64,000 nucleotides of DNA from Cordilura impudica. Taxonomy: Eukaryota; Arthropoda; Insecta; Diptera; Scathophagidae. The stretch is from positions 192,634,575 through 192,698,574 of the forward strand of contig OY821521.1 in assembly GCA_963682025.1 (NCBI GenBank), read 5' to 3'. The notes beneath the pieces were generated by a model, which did no database searches, was not told the origin of the DNA, and saw only the letters and a program-made list of their open reading frames with translations. Shown piece after piece: positions 52,040-63,169 of the stretch. The first letter of the stretch is position 1, and each line of letters starts with the position of its first letter. A program made the translations under genes and the position numbers.

Positions 52040-55000
52040 AAATGTTTAAGTTGTACTTTTTCCAAGATAAAGTACTTTTTAAAAAATTCAATATTTTTAA
52101 GCAAATCTAATAAAAAAGGGAAGATACTTTTTGAAGGAACATTACTTATTTAGGAAGGATGCTTTTTAAGAAAAGGAACATTTCTAAGAAAAGGTGCTAC
52201 AAAAAAAGAAAATTTCATTTTTTAAGAAAATTTACCGTTTTCAAAAAAGGTACTTTTTTAAGAAAATTCACTTTTCTTAGAAATGGTACTTTTTTTAGAA
52301 GAAGTAGATTTTAAGGAATATAATTCGTTAAGAAAATGTACTTTTTAAAGAATGGTACATATTAAAAAAATTGCTTTACAGAGAAGAAAAATTCCTTTTT
52401 AAGGAAATGTACATTTTTAAGAAAATTCACTTTTTTAATTAAAGGTACTTTTTAAAGAAAGGTATTTTTTCAAGAAAAGTTACTTTTTAAGAAAATGCAC
52501 TTTTTCAGAAAAGGTACTTTTTAATAAAAGGTGCTTTTTTAACAAAAGGTGCTTTTTAAGAAAAGGTACTTTTAACAAAATTTATTTTTTAATATAAATC
52601 ACTTCTTTAAGAAAATATATTTTTTAAGAGTACTTTTTTAAGAAAATGTACTTTTTTAAGAAAATGTACTTTTTTAAGATAATGTACTTTTTTAAGAAAA
52701 TGTACTTTTTTAAGAAAATTTACTTTTTTCAGGAAACGTGATTTTTTAAATTAACATTTTAAGAAAATTATTTTTCCATGAAAATTAACCTTATTACGAA
52801 AAAGTACTTCTTTGGGAAGAGGTACTTAGTTAAAAAAATGTGCTCTTTTAAGAAAACGTAATTATTTAAGAAAATTTACTTTTTTAAGAAAATATGCTAT
52901 TTTAAGGAAAAGTACTTTTTAAGAAGAGGTACTTTTTTGAGAAAAGTACTTTTTAAGAAAGGATAGTTTTTTAAGAAAAATTACTTTTTTAAGAAAATGT
53001 ACTTTTTTAAGAAAATGTACTTTTTTAAGAAAATGTACTTTTTTAAGAAAATTTACTTTATTAAGAAAATGTACTTTTTTTAGAAGACGTGATTTTTTAA
53101 ATTAACTTTTTAAGAAAATAATTTTTCCAAGAAAATTAACTTTATTAGGAAAAAGTACTTTTTTTTGGAAAAGGTACTTACTTCGTTAAAAAAATGTTCT
53201 CTTTTAAGAAAAGGTAATTATTTAAGAAAATTTACTTTTTTAAGAAAATATGCTATTTTAAGGAAAACTACTTTTTAAGAAGAGGTACTTTTTTGAGAAA
53301 AGTACTTTTTAAGAAAGGATAGTTTTTTAAGAAAAATTACTTTTTTAAGAAAATGTACTTTTTTTAAAAAATGTACTTTTTTAAGAAAATGTACTTTTTT
53401 AAGAAAATATACTTTTTTAAGAAAATGTACTTTTTTTAGAAAACGTGATTTTTTAAATTAACTTTTTAAGAAAATAATTTCTCCAAGAAAATTAACGTTA
53501 TTAGGAAAAAGTACTTTTTTGGAAAAGGTACTTATTTCGTTAAAAAAATTTTCTCTTTTAAGAAAAGGTAATTATTTAAGAAAATTTACTTTTTTAAGAA
53601 AATATGCTATTTTAAGGAAAACTACTTTTTAAGAAGAGGTACTTTTTTGAGAAAAGTACTTTTTAAGAAAGGATAGTTTTTTAAGAAAAATTACTTTTTT
53701 AAGAAAATGTACTTTTTTTAGAAAATGTACTTTTTTAAGAAAATGTACTTTTTTAAGAAAATGTACTTTTTTAAGAAAATGTACTTATTTAGGAAAATGT
53801 ACTTATTTAAGAAAATGTACTTTTTTTAGAAAACGTGATTTTTTAAATTAGCTTTTTAAGAAAATAATTTTTCCAAGAAAATTAACCTTATTAGGAAAAA
53901 GTACTTTTTTGGGAAAAGGTACTTACTTCGTTAAAAAAATTTTCTCTTTTAAGAAAAGGTAATTATTTCAGAAAATTTACTTTTTAAGAAAATATGCTAT
54001 TTTAAGGAAAAGTACTTTTTAAGAAGAGGTACTTTTTTGAGAAAAGTACTTTTTAAGAAAGGATAGTTTTTTAAGAAAAATTACTTTTTTAAGAAAATGT
54101 ACTTTTTTAAGAAAATGTACTTTTTTAAGAAAATGTACTTTTTTAAGAAAATGTACTTTTTTAAGAAAATGTACTTTTTTAAGAAAATGTACTTATTTAA
54201 GAAAATGAATTTTTTTTTAGAAAACGTGATTTTTTAAATTAGCTTTTTAAGAAAATATTTTTTCCAAGAAAATTAACCTTATTAGGTAAAAGTACTTTTT
54301 TGGGAAAAGGTACTTGTTAAAAAAATTTCCTCTTTTAAGAAAAGGTAATTATTTAAGAAAATTTACTTATTAAGAATATATACAATTTTAAGAAAAAGTC
54401 TTTTTTTAGAAGAGGTAATATTTTGGGAAAAGTACTTTTTAAGAAAGGATAGTTTCTAAAGATAAGTAACTTTTTTAAGAAAATTACCTTTTCTAAGAAA
54501 AATTTATTTTATTTTAAGGAAATTACTTTCTTATGAAAATATACTTTTTTAAGAAAAGTTACTTTTTTCATAAAAGGTACTTTTCAAGATAGGTCCTTAT
54601 TTAAGAAAGTTACCTTTTTAATAAAAGTACGCTTTAAGAAAAGGTGATTTTCTATAAAAATTCACTTTTTCAAGAAAGGGAAATTTTTTTAAGAGAGAGC
54701 ACTTTTTTAATAAAATTCACTTTTAGGAAGATGTACTTTTTAAAGAAAATATACTTTTTTACAAAAATGTACTTTCTAAAGAAAAGAAAAGCTCTTTTTT
54801 AAGGAAATGTAATTTTTTAAGAAAATTTACTTTTATAATTAAAGCTACTTTTTTAAGAAGAGGTACTTTTTTTTAAAAAAATTTTACTATTTAAGAAAAG
54901 GTACTTTTTAAGAGGAGGCATTTTTTAAAGAAAAGGTACTTTTTAAGAAAATATACATTATTAAGAAAGGGGTATTATTAAGAAATTTTAATTTCTTTAG

Positions 55001-55790
55001 AAAAGTACTTTTTAAGAAAATGTACTCTTTTAAGAAAAGCTTGTTTTTTACAAAGCAACTTTTTAACAATAAAGGTACTTTATTACTTCTTACAAAAGGC
55101 TACTTTTATATAAAAGGTAATTTTTTAAATAAAAAGAAACTTGTTTCAGAAACGGTACTGTTTTAGAAAAATTACTCTTAAAAGAAACTACAATTTTTAA
55201 GAAAATGTATTATTTTAAATAACACACTTTATTAGGCAAAAGTACTTAAAACAATACTTTTTAATATATAAAAGGTACTCTTTCTGGAAAAAGTTATTTT
55301 TTCTATAAAACAAAGTATTTTTTGAAGAAAAATTACTTTTTGGTGGAAAAGAGACTTTTCGAAGAAAATTTTATTTTTTAAGAAAAGCCAATTTTTTTAA
55401 AACTTACTTTTTTGAGATAAGGAAGTTTTTTGAAAAAACATAATCCTTTGAGTAAAGGTAATTTTTAAAGGAAATATTCTTTTCTAAGGAAAGGTTCTGT
55501 GTAAAGAATATGTCCTTTTTTAAGATATGAGTCTTTTAAGAAAAATAACGTTTGCAAGATAAATTAATTTTTTTAAGGAAATCTACTTATTTTAAAAAAG
55601 GTACTTCGAAAAAAGTACTATTTAAAAAGCAACTCTTTTTAAATTAAAGTTAAATACTTTTCTAATAAAGGTACTCTTTTAGAAAAAGGTGCTCTTTAAA
55701 AAAAAATATTTTTTAAGAAGAGATGTGTCTTTAAAAAAGGTACATTATTAGGAAAAGGTATTTAAAAAATACTTTTTTTTTTTAAACGTT
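52040..55790. repeat. Large 18-bp minisatellite array, inverse orientation, with 350-391-bp higher-order repeat
   Basis: Unit AAGAAAATGTACTTTTTT (18 bp), the inverse of the 20-kb array unit. Stretches near 52,640-52,740, 52,990-53,080 and 54,080-54,200 are nearly perfect. A landmark GTGATTTTTTAAATTA recurs at 52,739, 53,089, 53,445, 53,835 and 54,226, spacing 350, 356, 390 and 391 bp. Outside 52.6-54.4 kb the units are strongly diverged. Confidence 0.92.
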
Positions 55791-56273
55791 TATTTGATCA
55801 AAAAATTTTTAATATTACTATAAACAAACGGTATAATAATTTTATTTTTTAATATACAGTCCCTTTATGCGGGCTCTCAAGTATACTATATAATAATATG
55901 TAACATAATTTTTAGTAATATTTATAATTTGATATACAAAAGTGTATTTAGTTATAAAGGTTCAAATATAAGACAAATATTTTTTGAAAAAATCTAACTT
56001 TTATATATAAAGGGAATAAAATGTGTGCTCCAGTGATAAAATTAAGGAAAATAAATTAGTTGGCAAGCCACCAATATTTTTCAGTATTAAGATGTGGTCT
56101 CGTCTGCTTATCCCTTAGGTAAACACTAGTGTCGAATCTAATATTGTCGGTTGTTAATTGATTACCTGCTATGATTTTTATGTTGGCTTGGTAGATTATA
56201 GGTATGCCTATTTCATTCTCGATATATCCATTTTTAACTAAAAATACTTCTAAAAAATACATTTTAATAAAAA
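55791..56273. other. Intergenic, no gene seen
   Basis: AT-rich; the 74-codon minus-strand frame at 56,056-56,280 has protein-like composition but no motif I recognise, so I do not call a gene. Confidence 0.4.
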
Positions 56274-56624
56274 CTAGCATATTCCAGCGCTCGAAATTCG
56301 AGTGTAATTTCTAGGCAAATTTAGTCAATTCACAAACCAACACTTTTTGCTTTATTATTATTGTGAATGATAACAAACTCATTACCAAACACATTAACAA
56401 ATTTAATAAACACACACTTAGCGTATGTATAATTTTATGTATGTGTTAGTAGTAACTTTAAACGCAATTTACTCAAAATAAAGGAAAAAACTTAAACATC
56501 TGTAATTCTGGTGAACAGCTAAAAAGAAATACCTTTAAAATAATATAGGTTTGGTCAAAATCGGGATAAAACGGTAGAACAAAACATCGGTAACAAAACA
56601 GCGCCTAGCCTATTAATACTAGAG
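56274..56624 (-). mobile_element. Full-length non-autonomous Helitron (about 350 bp)
   Basis: The plus strand shows A|CTAGCATATTCCAGCGCTCG and the AAATTCGAGT hairpin at the left, and CGCCTAGCCTATTAATACTAGA at the right, the inverse of the usual order. Inserted within the 18-bp minisatellite zone. Confidence 0.8.
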
Positions 56625-56816
56625 ATGTACTCTTTTTAAACAAAGTTGTTTTTTTTTTTTCAATAAAACGAAGTATTTTTTAAGAAAAATTACTTTTTTT
56701 TTGCAAGGATACTTTTTGAAAAAGGTACTTTTTTAATGAAAGGCAAACTTTTAGAAAACGTACTTTCTTAAACAAGAGGTGATTTTTTTGAGAAAAGGTA
56801 CCTACTGCTTTTAAGA
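56625..56816. repeat. 18-bp minisatellite remnant between Helitrons
   Basis: TACTTTTTGAAAAAGGTACT and related units in the 52-kb orientation. Confidence 0.65.
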
Positions 56817-57140
56817 AATTCGAATGCAAATTCTAGGAAATTTTTTTTTCGTTATATTTCATTAAAGACCCTAAAGGTATGCTAATCAATTACAGACAAT
56901 TCACAAATCAACACAAAATAACAACCTCATTTTTATTACAAACACATTACCAATTTAATAAACACACACATAGCATTGTATAATTTTATGTATGTGTTAG
57001 TAGCAACTTTAAATGCAATTTACTTAAAATCAAGGAAACAGTTTTAAAATCTGTAATTCTGCAAAACGGTCAAAATCGGGATAAAACTGTAGAACAAAAC
57101 ATCGGTCACAAGAAATCGTCTAGCCTATTTATATTATAGA
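56817..57140 (-). mobile_element. Non-autonomous Helitron lacking its 3' terminus
   Basis: The 5' end is intact (TCTATAATATAAATAGGCTA inverse at 57,140, preceded by A). At the left it stops within the hairpin (AATTCGAATGCAAATTCTAG), so the loop, second hairpin arm and CTAG are missing. Confidence 0.75.
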
Positions 57141-57440
57141 TGTACTTTTTTTAAGCATCGTGTTTTTAGAAAGAGAATTTTTTTGAGAAAAAGTACTTCT
57201 TGTTACAAGCGACTTTTTAAAAAAAATTGCGTTCTTAAAAATAGGTACATATTTTAAGAAAATGTACTTTTTTGATAAAAGGTTCTTTTTAAGAAAATTT
57301 AATTTTTTTTTTTAATCTACTTTTTACGAAAGGGTACCTTTTTGAGAGAAAAAATGTACTTATGTAAGCAAAAGTACATTTTTAAAAAAAGTTACTTTTC
57401 TAAAAATATATATAGAGCGTTTCTAGGAGAAACTATTTTT
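57141..57440. repeat. 18-bp minisatellite, diverged
   Basis: AAGAAAATGTACTTTTTTGA and similar units, same orientation as 52-55.8 kb. Confidence 0.7.
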
Positions 57441-58656
57441 GGAAGAAAATACTTTTTTAGATTTTCCCCCTTATTGGCTGTTTTTACCCCATAATTGGTC
57501 AATTTCAGAAAATTTCCCTCTATGCCGAAGTTTGTTACGGTTTTTAATTGTAGCTTCATTTAATTGTTATAGCAAGAATAAAATGGTAAAAAAAAATCTA
57601 TATATGTCGGGTAACTGCTGACTAGCATACACTATTATAGCATGCTAAAAATTTAATTCTCCCAGGTTTTACGCGCAACCAAATGAGTGTAGTTATATGA
57701 GTGTACGTACACTTGTAACCGAGGAATACAAGATGTACTTATGTATGTACCTTTGTATAGCAAAGTGTTAATAGGCCTATAATATTGTCTTTCTCCAGCC
57801 TGTTTTTTTCTAATGAGATTCTTGAATTGACTTTCAATTCACCTTGAAAGTTACTTATTAACATTAGCATTAACTATTGTTAAGAAAGACAGGAATATAT
57901 ATCATCAAAGGGACCGAGGCAGCAATAAAAAGAAAGAAATTCTTTGCTGACATTAAACAAAAAAAAATTATCGAAAATCAAGACGAGTCTGTCGATTGCC
58001 ACGCGATTCAAAAGACCAAAAGCAACCAAAAATGCTTAGCATTAATCGTCTATTAAGGCAATATTCTAAGTACAGTTCTCGTGTTAAACAAGATAACAAA
58101 AAAACATGAAAATCGATCACACAATTTGGTGATATACGTCTATAAATTATATAAAAAATTCGAGAAGGCTTTTCGAAAAGATCAAAAGATCAACAAAAAA
58201 AAAAATTTGGAAAAACCCAACTACGTAACAAACTTAAAAGAAACCTCATCGTCTCCAGCAATCTTGGAATCTCCATCAACAGCATAGTATTATCAACCTT
58301 AAATGGTGGTCCTTACTATTTTGCAAGCAGCAATTTACTTGATAGCATTGAACTGTACGAAGATTTGGTAAATTTAGTAAATTCTATTCAAAATAATTTA
58401 TAATCTTAATAACTTCATCAATTGTCCATCCAGTTTTGGAAGCTTAAATTCCAACATGTGTTTATAAGAAAGGAGAAAAACACAAATTTGAATTAAGTCC
58501 TTCTTTGAAAGAAAAGAAACAATACATATGTATATATATTTTATAATTTTTTAAAATCATATAGAAATTACTTTTATAAATTAAATTTTGCTCCCTCAAA
58601 ATTTTCAAATATAAATGTATTTATTTTCAGTTTTTTGTCGACCTTTTTTATTGTAT
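57441..58656. other. Intergenic, no supported gene
   Basis: Less biased than the satellites. A 68-codon Lys/Asn-rich plus frame at 58,081-58,287, with KKHENRSHNLVIYVYKLYKK, is low complexity; I cannot link it to a family. The nearby palindrome's possible Penelope origin would make it worth a search. Confidence 0.35.
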
Positions 58657-58897
58657 TTTTTTGATATATTTAGAAATTCTTCTAATGGGCTTTTAAGATC
58701 ATAATAAATGTAAACAAAAGATTATTTATTTAATTATTTCATCAAATTATTTTTTCCAACTTCTTCAGGGATATTATAATTTATTAGATATATAACGAAA
58801 CGTAGGATGAAATAATTAAATAAATAATCTTTTATTTACATTTATTGTAACCTTAAAAGCCCATTTGAAGAATTTCTAAATATATCAAAAAAATAAA
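58657..58897. repeat. Palindrome, about 87-bp arms, related to the 61.3-61.9-kb palindrome
   Basis: The left arm TTTGATATATTTAGAAATTC, GGGCTTTTAAGATCATAATA, AGATTATTTATTTAATTATT recurs inversely from 58,807. The spacer (58,743-58,806) contains CCAACTTCTTCAGGGA and CGAAACGTAGGATG, the two halves of the motif found whole in the larger palindrome. Left flank TCGACCTTTTTT is also shared. Confidence 0.8.
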
Positions 58898-59410
58898 TTT
58901 ATTTATTTTTACCAAAAGTCATTAGTTACATACTACATATAACACAAACAGAATATACCTATAGTTTAGTCATTTCAAGGATTTTTTTTGCATTTTATTA
59001 TTTTATTATTATTTTTTCATCATTTTATATTTTTCATCATTTTATATTTTTGTAGTTTATATTCTTTTTAATATTTTTGAATTTCATGAATTTACTCCTT
59101 TAAGTATTAGTATTTTTATCTAAGTTTTCGGCTATAATAAGTTTTAATATTGAATTGTCATCACTATATGTCAAAACGCTTGGGAAATTTGAAATGGATC
59201 CATTTTGAATTTTTAATAAAATCATTTTTGTATCGGTCTTGAAATTTTTTCGTGCGAATTCATATATCCAAAAATAGTCCGCCATATTTAATAAAATAGA
59301 ATTTAAAAAATTAAAATCAATTTAAAATAACAGTTGTTGCAAAAATTGATTTCGCAACAACTTCTTAAAAAAGCGTAAGGAAAAACACCTATATTAAAGT
59401 AATAATTAAT
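58898..59410. other. Intergenic, no gene seen
   Basis: AT-rich with repeated TTTTATTATTTTATTATTAT and CATCATTTTATATTTTTCAT runs near 58,990-59,050. Confidence 0.45.
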
Positions 59411-59418
59411 ATGTACAT

Positions 59419-59730
59419 TAGGGTTAGTCACTTTTTTTGCGAAGAATGCTCTCGCAGTATGAGGTAGGGCACGGAAAACTATGAAGAACTGCATGTTCAG
59501 TTTTTGGAAATGGTCAAAAACCATCCCCGTAAAATGCATTTACTTTTGCTCGAAACCGATTTTTTTATTTTCTATTTTTTGTGATTTTTAGCAAGAGTAA
59601 ATGCATTTTACGGGGAAGTTTTTTTACCATTAAAAAAAAAACATGCATTTCTTCATGGTTTTCCATGCCTTACATCATATTGGGAGAGCAATTCGATATT
59701 CGATAAAGGTCAAAAACGTGACTAACCCTA
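59419..59730. mobile_element. Foldback-type hAT-like MITE (312 bp) with 8-bp TSDs
   Basis: ATGTACAT is duplicated at 59,411-59,418 and 59,731-59,738. The ends TAGGGTTAGTCAC and GTGACTAACCCTA are perfect 13-bp inverse copies. The whole element is a palindrome: CCCGTAAAATGCATTTACTT near 59,526 meets its inverse near 59,592, and GGAAAACTATGAAG meets CTTCATGGTTTTCC. A 78-codon minus frame inside is a shadow. Confidence 0.88.
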
Positions 59731-59738
59731 ATGTACAT

Positions 59739-61289
59739 ACTGGAGTTTGATTTAAAAATTACATAGAAATTACTTTTCTTAAAAAAAAATTAAATTGTTC
59801 CCATTACATTTAAAGTAAATTTACTTCATAAATTAAAATTTGCTTCAAAAATCATTTACATATAAATATTGCAATTTTATTAACCTGTATTATAGTTAAT
59901 TACTCACATGACCCATTTAGTTTTTACTAACATTTTTCTTTGATTGTATTCTTTAAATATCCCAGCAGGAAAAAAAGAACTTATATTGTAATTTATATAT
60001 ATTTTTTTTTTATTGTTGTTATTATCCAAATATTATTCACACTCAACCCTCATTATAATTGATCGTAATTATTTACAAAACTCTTCCTTAATTCTTTTGA
60101 AGAGTAGGAGAACCAACAACAACTTCACTTGCTGGGCCCATCAATTGAGACGTTTTGGAATTGCGCCATGTAAGCTCTTTACTGGGTTTGTTATTTTTGT
60201 AAGTAATGATTTACTAAATATATAAATATATATATTCTCTTGTTGATTATTTTATACTATTAGAATTTAATTCCAATTCCACACCGTTCCTTTATTATAT
60301 CGATAATTAATAGTATATGAATGATTCCATGGTTAGATGCATTGATATTAATTTTTGTTTTTTTTTTTTTGTATACGAATTTGCCTCTTTACATTAAATA
60401 TATTAATAAATTTCAACGTCAATTTGTTACATTAAAATGAAATTCAAGACTTTTTTTTTTGGGAATGATAAGTGGATACGGAAGTGCAAATGTGTGTAAA
60501 TCGAATATGCTTGTTGTAGGGACAGTGTAGAAATACAGGGTATCTCAACTGTCAAGGCGTCTGACAATTTGCTTGTTAGTCGGGAGGGATAATTGTACCC
60601 TACATGGCGTACCATCTCGCCATGTGTTAATTTGTATATATTATTTTTCACTGTATTTGCACACTGTCTGGTAGGTTATATAGGCATAACAGTGTGTTAT
60701 ATGCTTACGCATTAATCAAGAGCCACATTCTATCGTTTTGGAGCTAGCCAGAATATTCCTTTTATGCCGCCTTAACCATTTCAGATTTTCTCATCAATTT
60801 CATTTGTCGTTTTGGTAAGAAAAATTTTTAAAAAATGAAGCGCGTAACAAGATTTTTAATTAGAACAAGATTAATCATTCGATTATTAAGAAAGTCGGAA
60901 TTAAAAAAGGAATAGTTTATCAATTATTTCATTATTTAAAACTTTGTCAATTTATTATAATTTAAAGATTTTACCATTTTCAGATTACTAATAATGCTAG
61001 CAACATATATGTAATATTTCTGAATTTTATTTTCATTTCTGGTTTGATTTTCCAATAACTAATTTGAATTTTCTTTATAATAATATACCATTGACATTTT
61101 TTGTAGTTGTTTGAAACAACTTTTGCATAATGAGATACTTTGAAAGTAATGAAAACTTGGATCTACTTTCACCTTCACAACAATTTTCAGACTACTGCAC
61201 ACTGTAACTAACCTTTAAATTCTAATACCAATTAAATTTAAATAATTTTTCATATATATATATATATATATATCGACCTTCTTCTGAAT
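59739..61289. other. Intergenic, no supported gene
   Basis: Frames of 70-74 codons at 60,013-60,225 (+) and 60,427-60,651 (-) have no motif I recognise. A (TA)n run is at 61,253-61,273, right before the palindrome. I see no tRNA or other RNA gene. Confidence 0.4.
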
Positions 61290-61902
61290 TTAAGTTTCTG
61301 TGTTTTAGAATTCTCTAATTAGGCTTTTAAGGTCATGTACTTTTCACTTTAAATAAAAAACATTTATTTAATTTTCATCATCCAACGTTTCGCTGGTATT
61401 TTTCCAGCCTCTTCAGGGACTATATTTTATTAAATAAATAATTTTTCGTCAAATTTTGCAGTTAATTTTCAAAAATAATAATTGTTTTACACAGTACATA
61501 TAACACGACATAAAACACATATTTAATTTAAAAAACAATTGCAAATAAAAATTAAAAATATCACAGTTAAATTTATTCTAACGCTACGTATCACAGTTTT
61601 GGCCTTCACTTAGAATAAATTTAACTGTGATATTTTTAATTTTTATTTGCAATTGTTTTTTAAATTAAATATGTGTTTTATGTCGTGTTATATGTACTGT
61701 GTAAAACAATTATTATTTTTGAAAATTAACTGCAAAATTTGACGAAAAATTATTTATTTAATAAAATATAGTCCCTGAAGAGGCTGGAAAAATACCAGCG
61801 AAACGTTGGATGATGAAAATTAAATAAATGTTTTTTATTTAAAATTGAAAAGTACATGACCTTAAAAGCCTAATTAGAGAATTCTAAAACACAGAAACTT
61901 AA
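61290..61902. repeat. Near-perfect 613-bp palindrome (291/292-bp arms, 30-bp spacer)
   Basis: The arms 61,290-61,580 and 61,611-61,902 are inverse copies; the only difference I see is near CACTTTAAAT (left) against CAATTTTAAAT (right, inverse). The spacer is 61,581-61,610. Each arm carries CCCTGAAGAGGCTGG, a short loop, CCAGCGAAACGTTGG. This is the kind of hairpin found in Penelope-like element terminal repeats, where hammerhead ribozyme motifs are known. No coding frame. Confidence 0.92.
61775..61806 (+). ncRNA. Hammerhead-like core motif (right arm; mirrored at about 61,385-61,416)
   Basis: CTGAAGA (61,775-61,781) fits the CUGANGA core; GCTGG/CCAGC (61,783-61,787 and 61,795-61,799) makes a 5-bp stem II with a 7-nt loop; GAAA follows at 61,800-61,803. 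An extra G at 61,782 and no clear stem III or stem I partners weaken the case. Activity is not implied; it may be a relic of a Penelope-like element. Confidence 0.35.
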
Positions 61903-63169
61903 TTTATAGTTAATTGCTTTAATTTTTTGGTCAGTATTTATTACAATTTCTTATTTATTGTGTTTTTATAAAAACAGTGTTGACTTTTATTTAAAGAAAA
62001 AATTATTACACTGTACAACAATTTTCGAAATGTTGTGCAATGTTATTAACCAGAGCTTCTAGCTACATGTATAATTCTTTAAATCAACCTTAAGGGCAAC
62101 CAAAACTGATAACAAAAATAATAATAAAACTATCTCTATAACTTTTTCTGTTAGGGCTGAAATCAGCCAACTACATTTGCTGGGTTTCTTATGTCAAACT
62201 ATGCACTTCAAATCCAAAGTACTTGATTGGCTTTGTATCATTGAGAATTTTAAACAAATCCATTTATATACATATTCTTTTCAAAGATGTACGACTAAAC
62301 GGCTGGTGTGAATATGTGTGTGAAAAAAACAAAAAGAAAAAAAATTTATTGAAATAGATTTTTATAGAAAACTACATGAAAAAGCTTTTTGCATAACCTA
62401 AATCAAAATGAAATATCAATGGAAATATATATAAAACTAAAACAAAGTAACTATTCATTAAGTTTGTAAATAATACATTAAATATTTAAAACATACCAAA
62501 TGAAGTTTTATATATCGAATTACTTAATTTATTTTTTTCCAAATACTTAACTCTTTAATATTTATGTGGCCATTTAAAAGGATGCCAAATTAATTACACG
62601 CCTGTTAGTGTAAAATATACTCGTATAAACAGTCATCGCCCAAACGACTACAATAAAACCGCAAAATTAGTTAATTACTTTTGGTAACAAATCATTTCTC
62701 ACTCTATCGCGGACTATGTGGTAATTTGCTTTATACTTATATACCCGTATAGTTGTAATAAAATGTTTAATAATGGAGGGGAGGGGGATAAAAATTTGTA
62801 GTATTGTTGTGAATTTCATATTGTAATAGAAAATATCTGTGGTCAACACTTAAAATGGCTTTATGTATATATGTACAACAAGTTGGTGGTTCTGTTTAGT
62901 GGTTTAAACGTTAATGACTAAAACAATGCCAGAATAGTTACACCGAAAACTACACGCATCCATCCATACATACATTATACGAGTACGAGTACATGCCTGT
63001 TTTTAAGTAGAAAAGTATTTATTTATTATTATGTGTGGTTGAGAAAACTTTACAACAGTGAAATCTTTCAAAGCCAGACCAAAATTGCAAATAAAATTTT
63101 TATTATTTTTACCTAATTATACTGAGAAATGTTATTGAACGGAAACTTCAATAAAATAAATATTATAGA
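61903..63169. other. Intergenic, no gene seen
   Basis: AT-rich and of mixed complexity, without a repeat I can name; may be single-copy. A 60-codon frame at 62,667-62,849 is not convincing. Confidence 0.4.

Noticed and set aside
58081..58287. Lys/Asn-rich frame as a Penelope-like ORF start
   Set aside because: Low complexity, no reverse transcriptase or GIY-YIG motif found downstream; only proximity to the palindrome suggested it.
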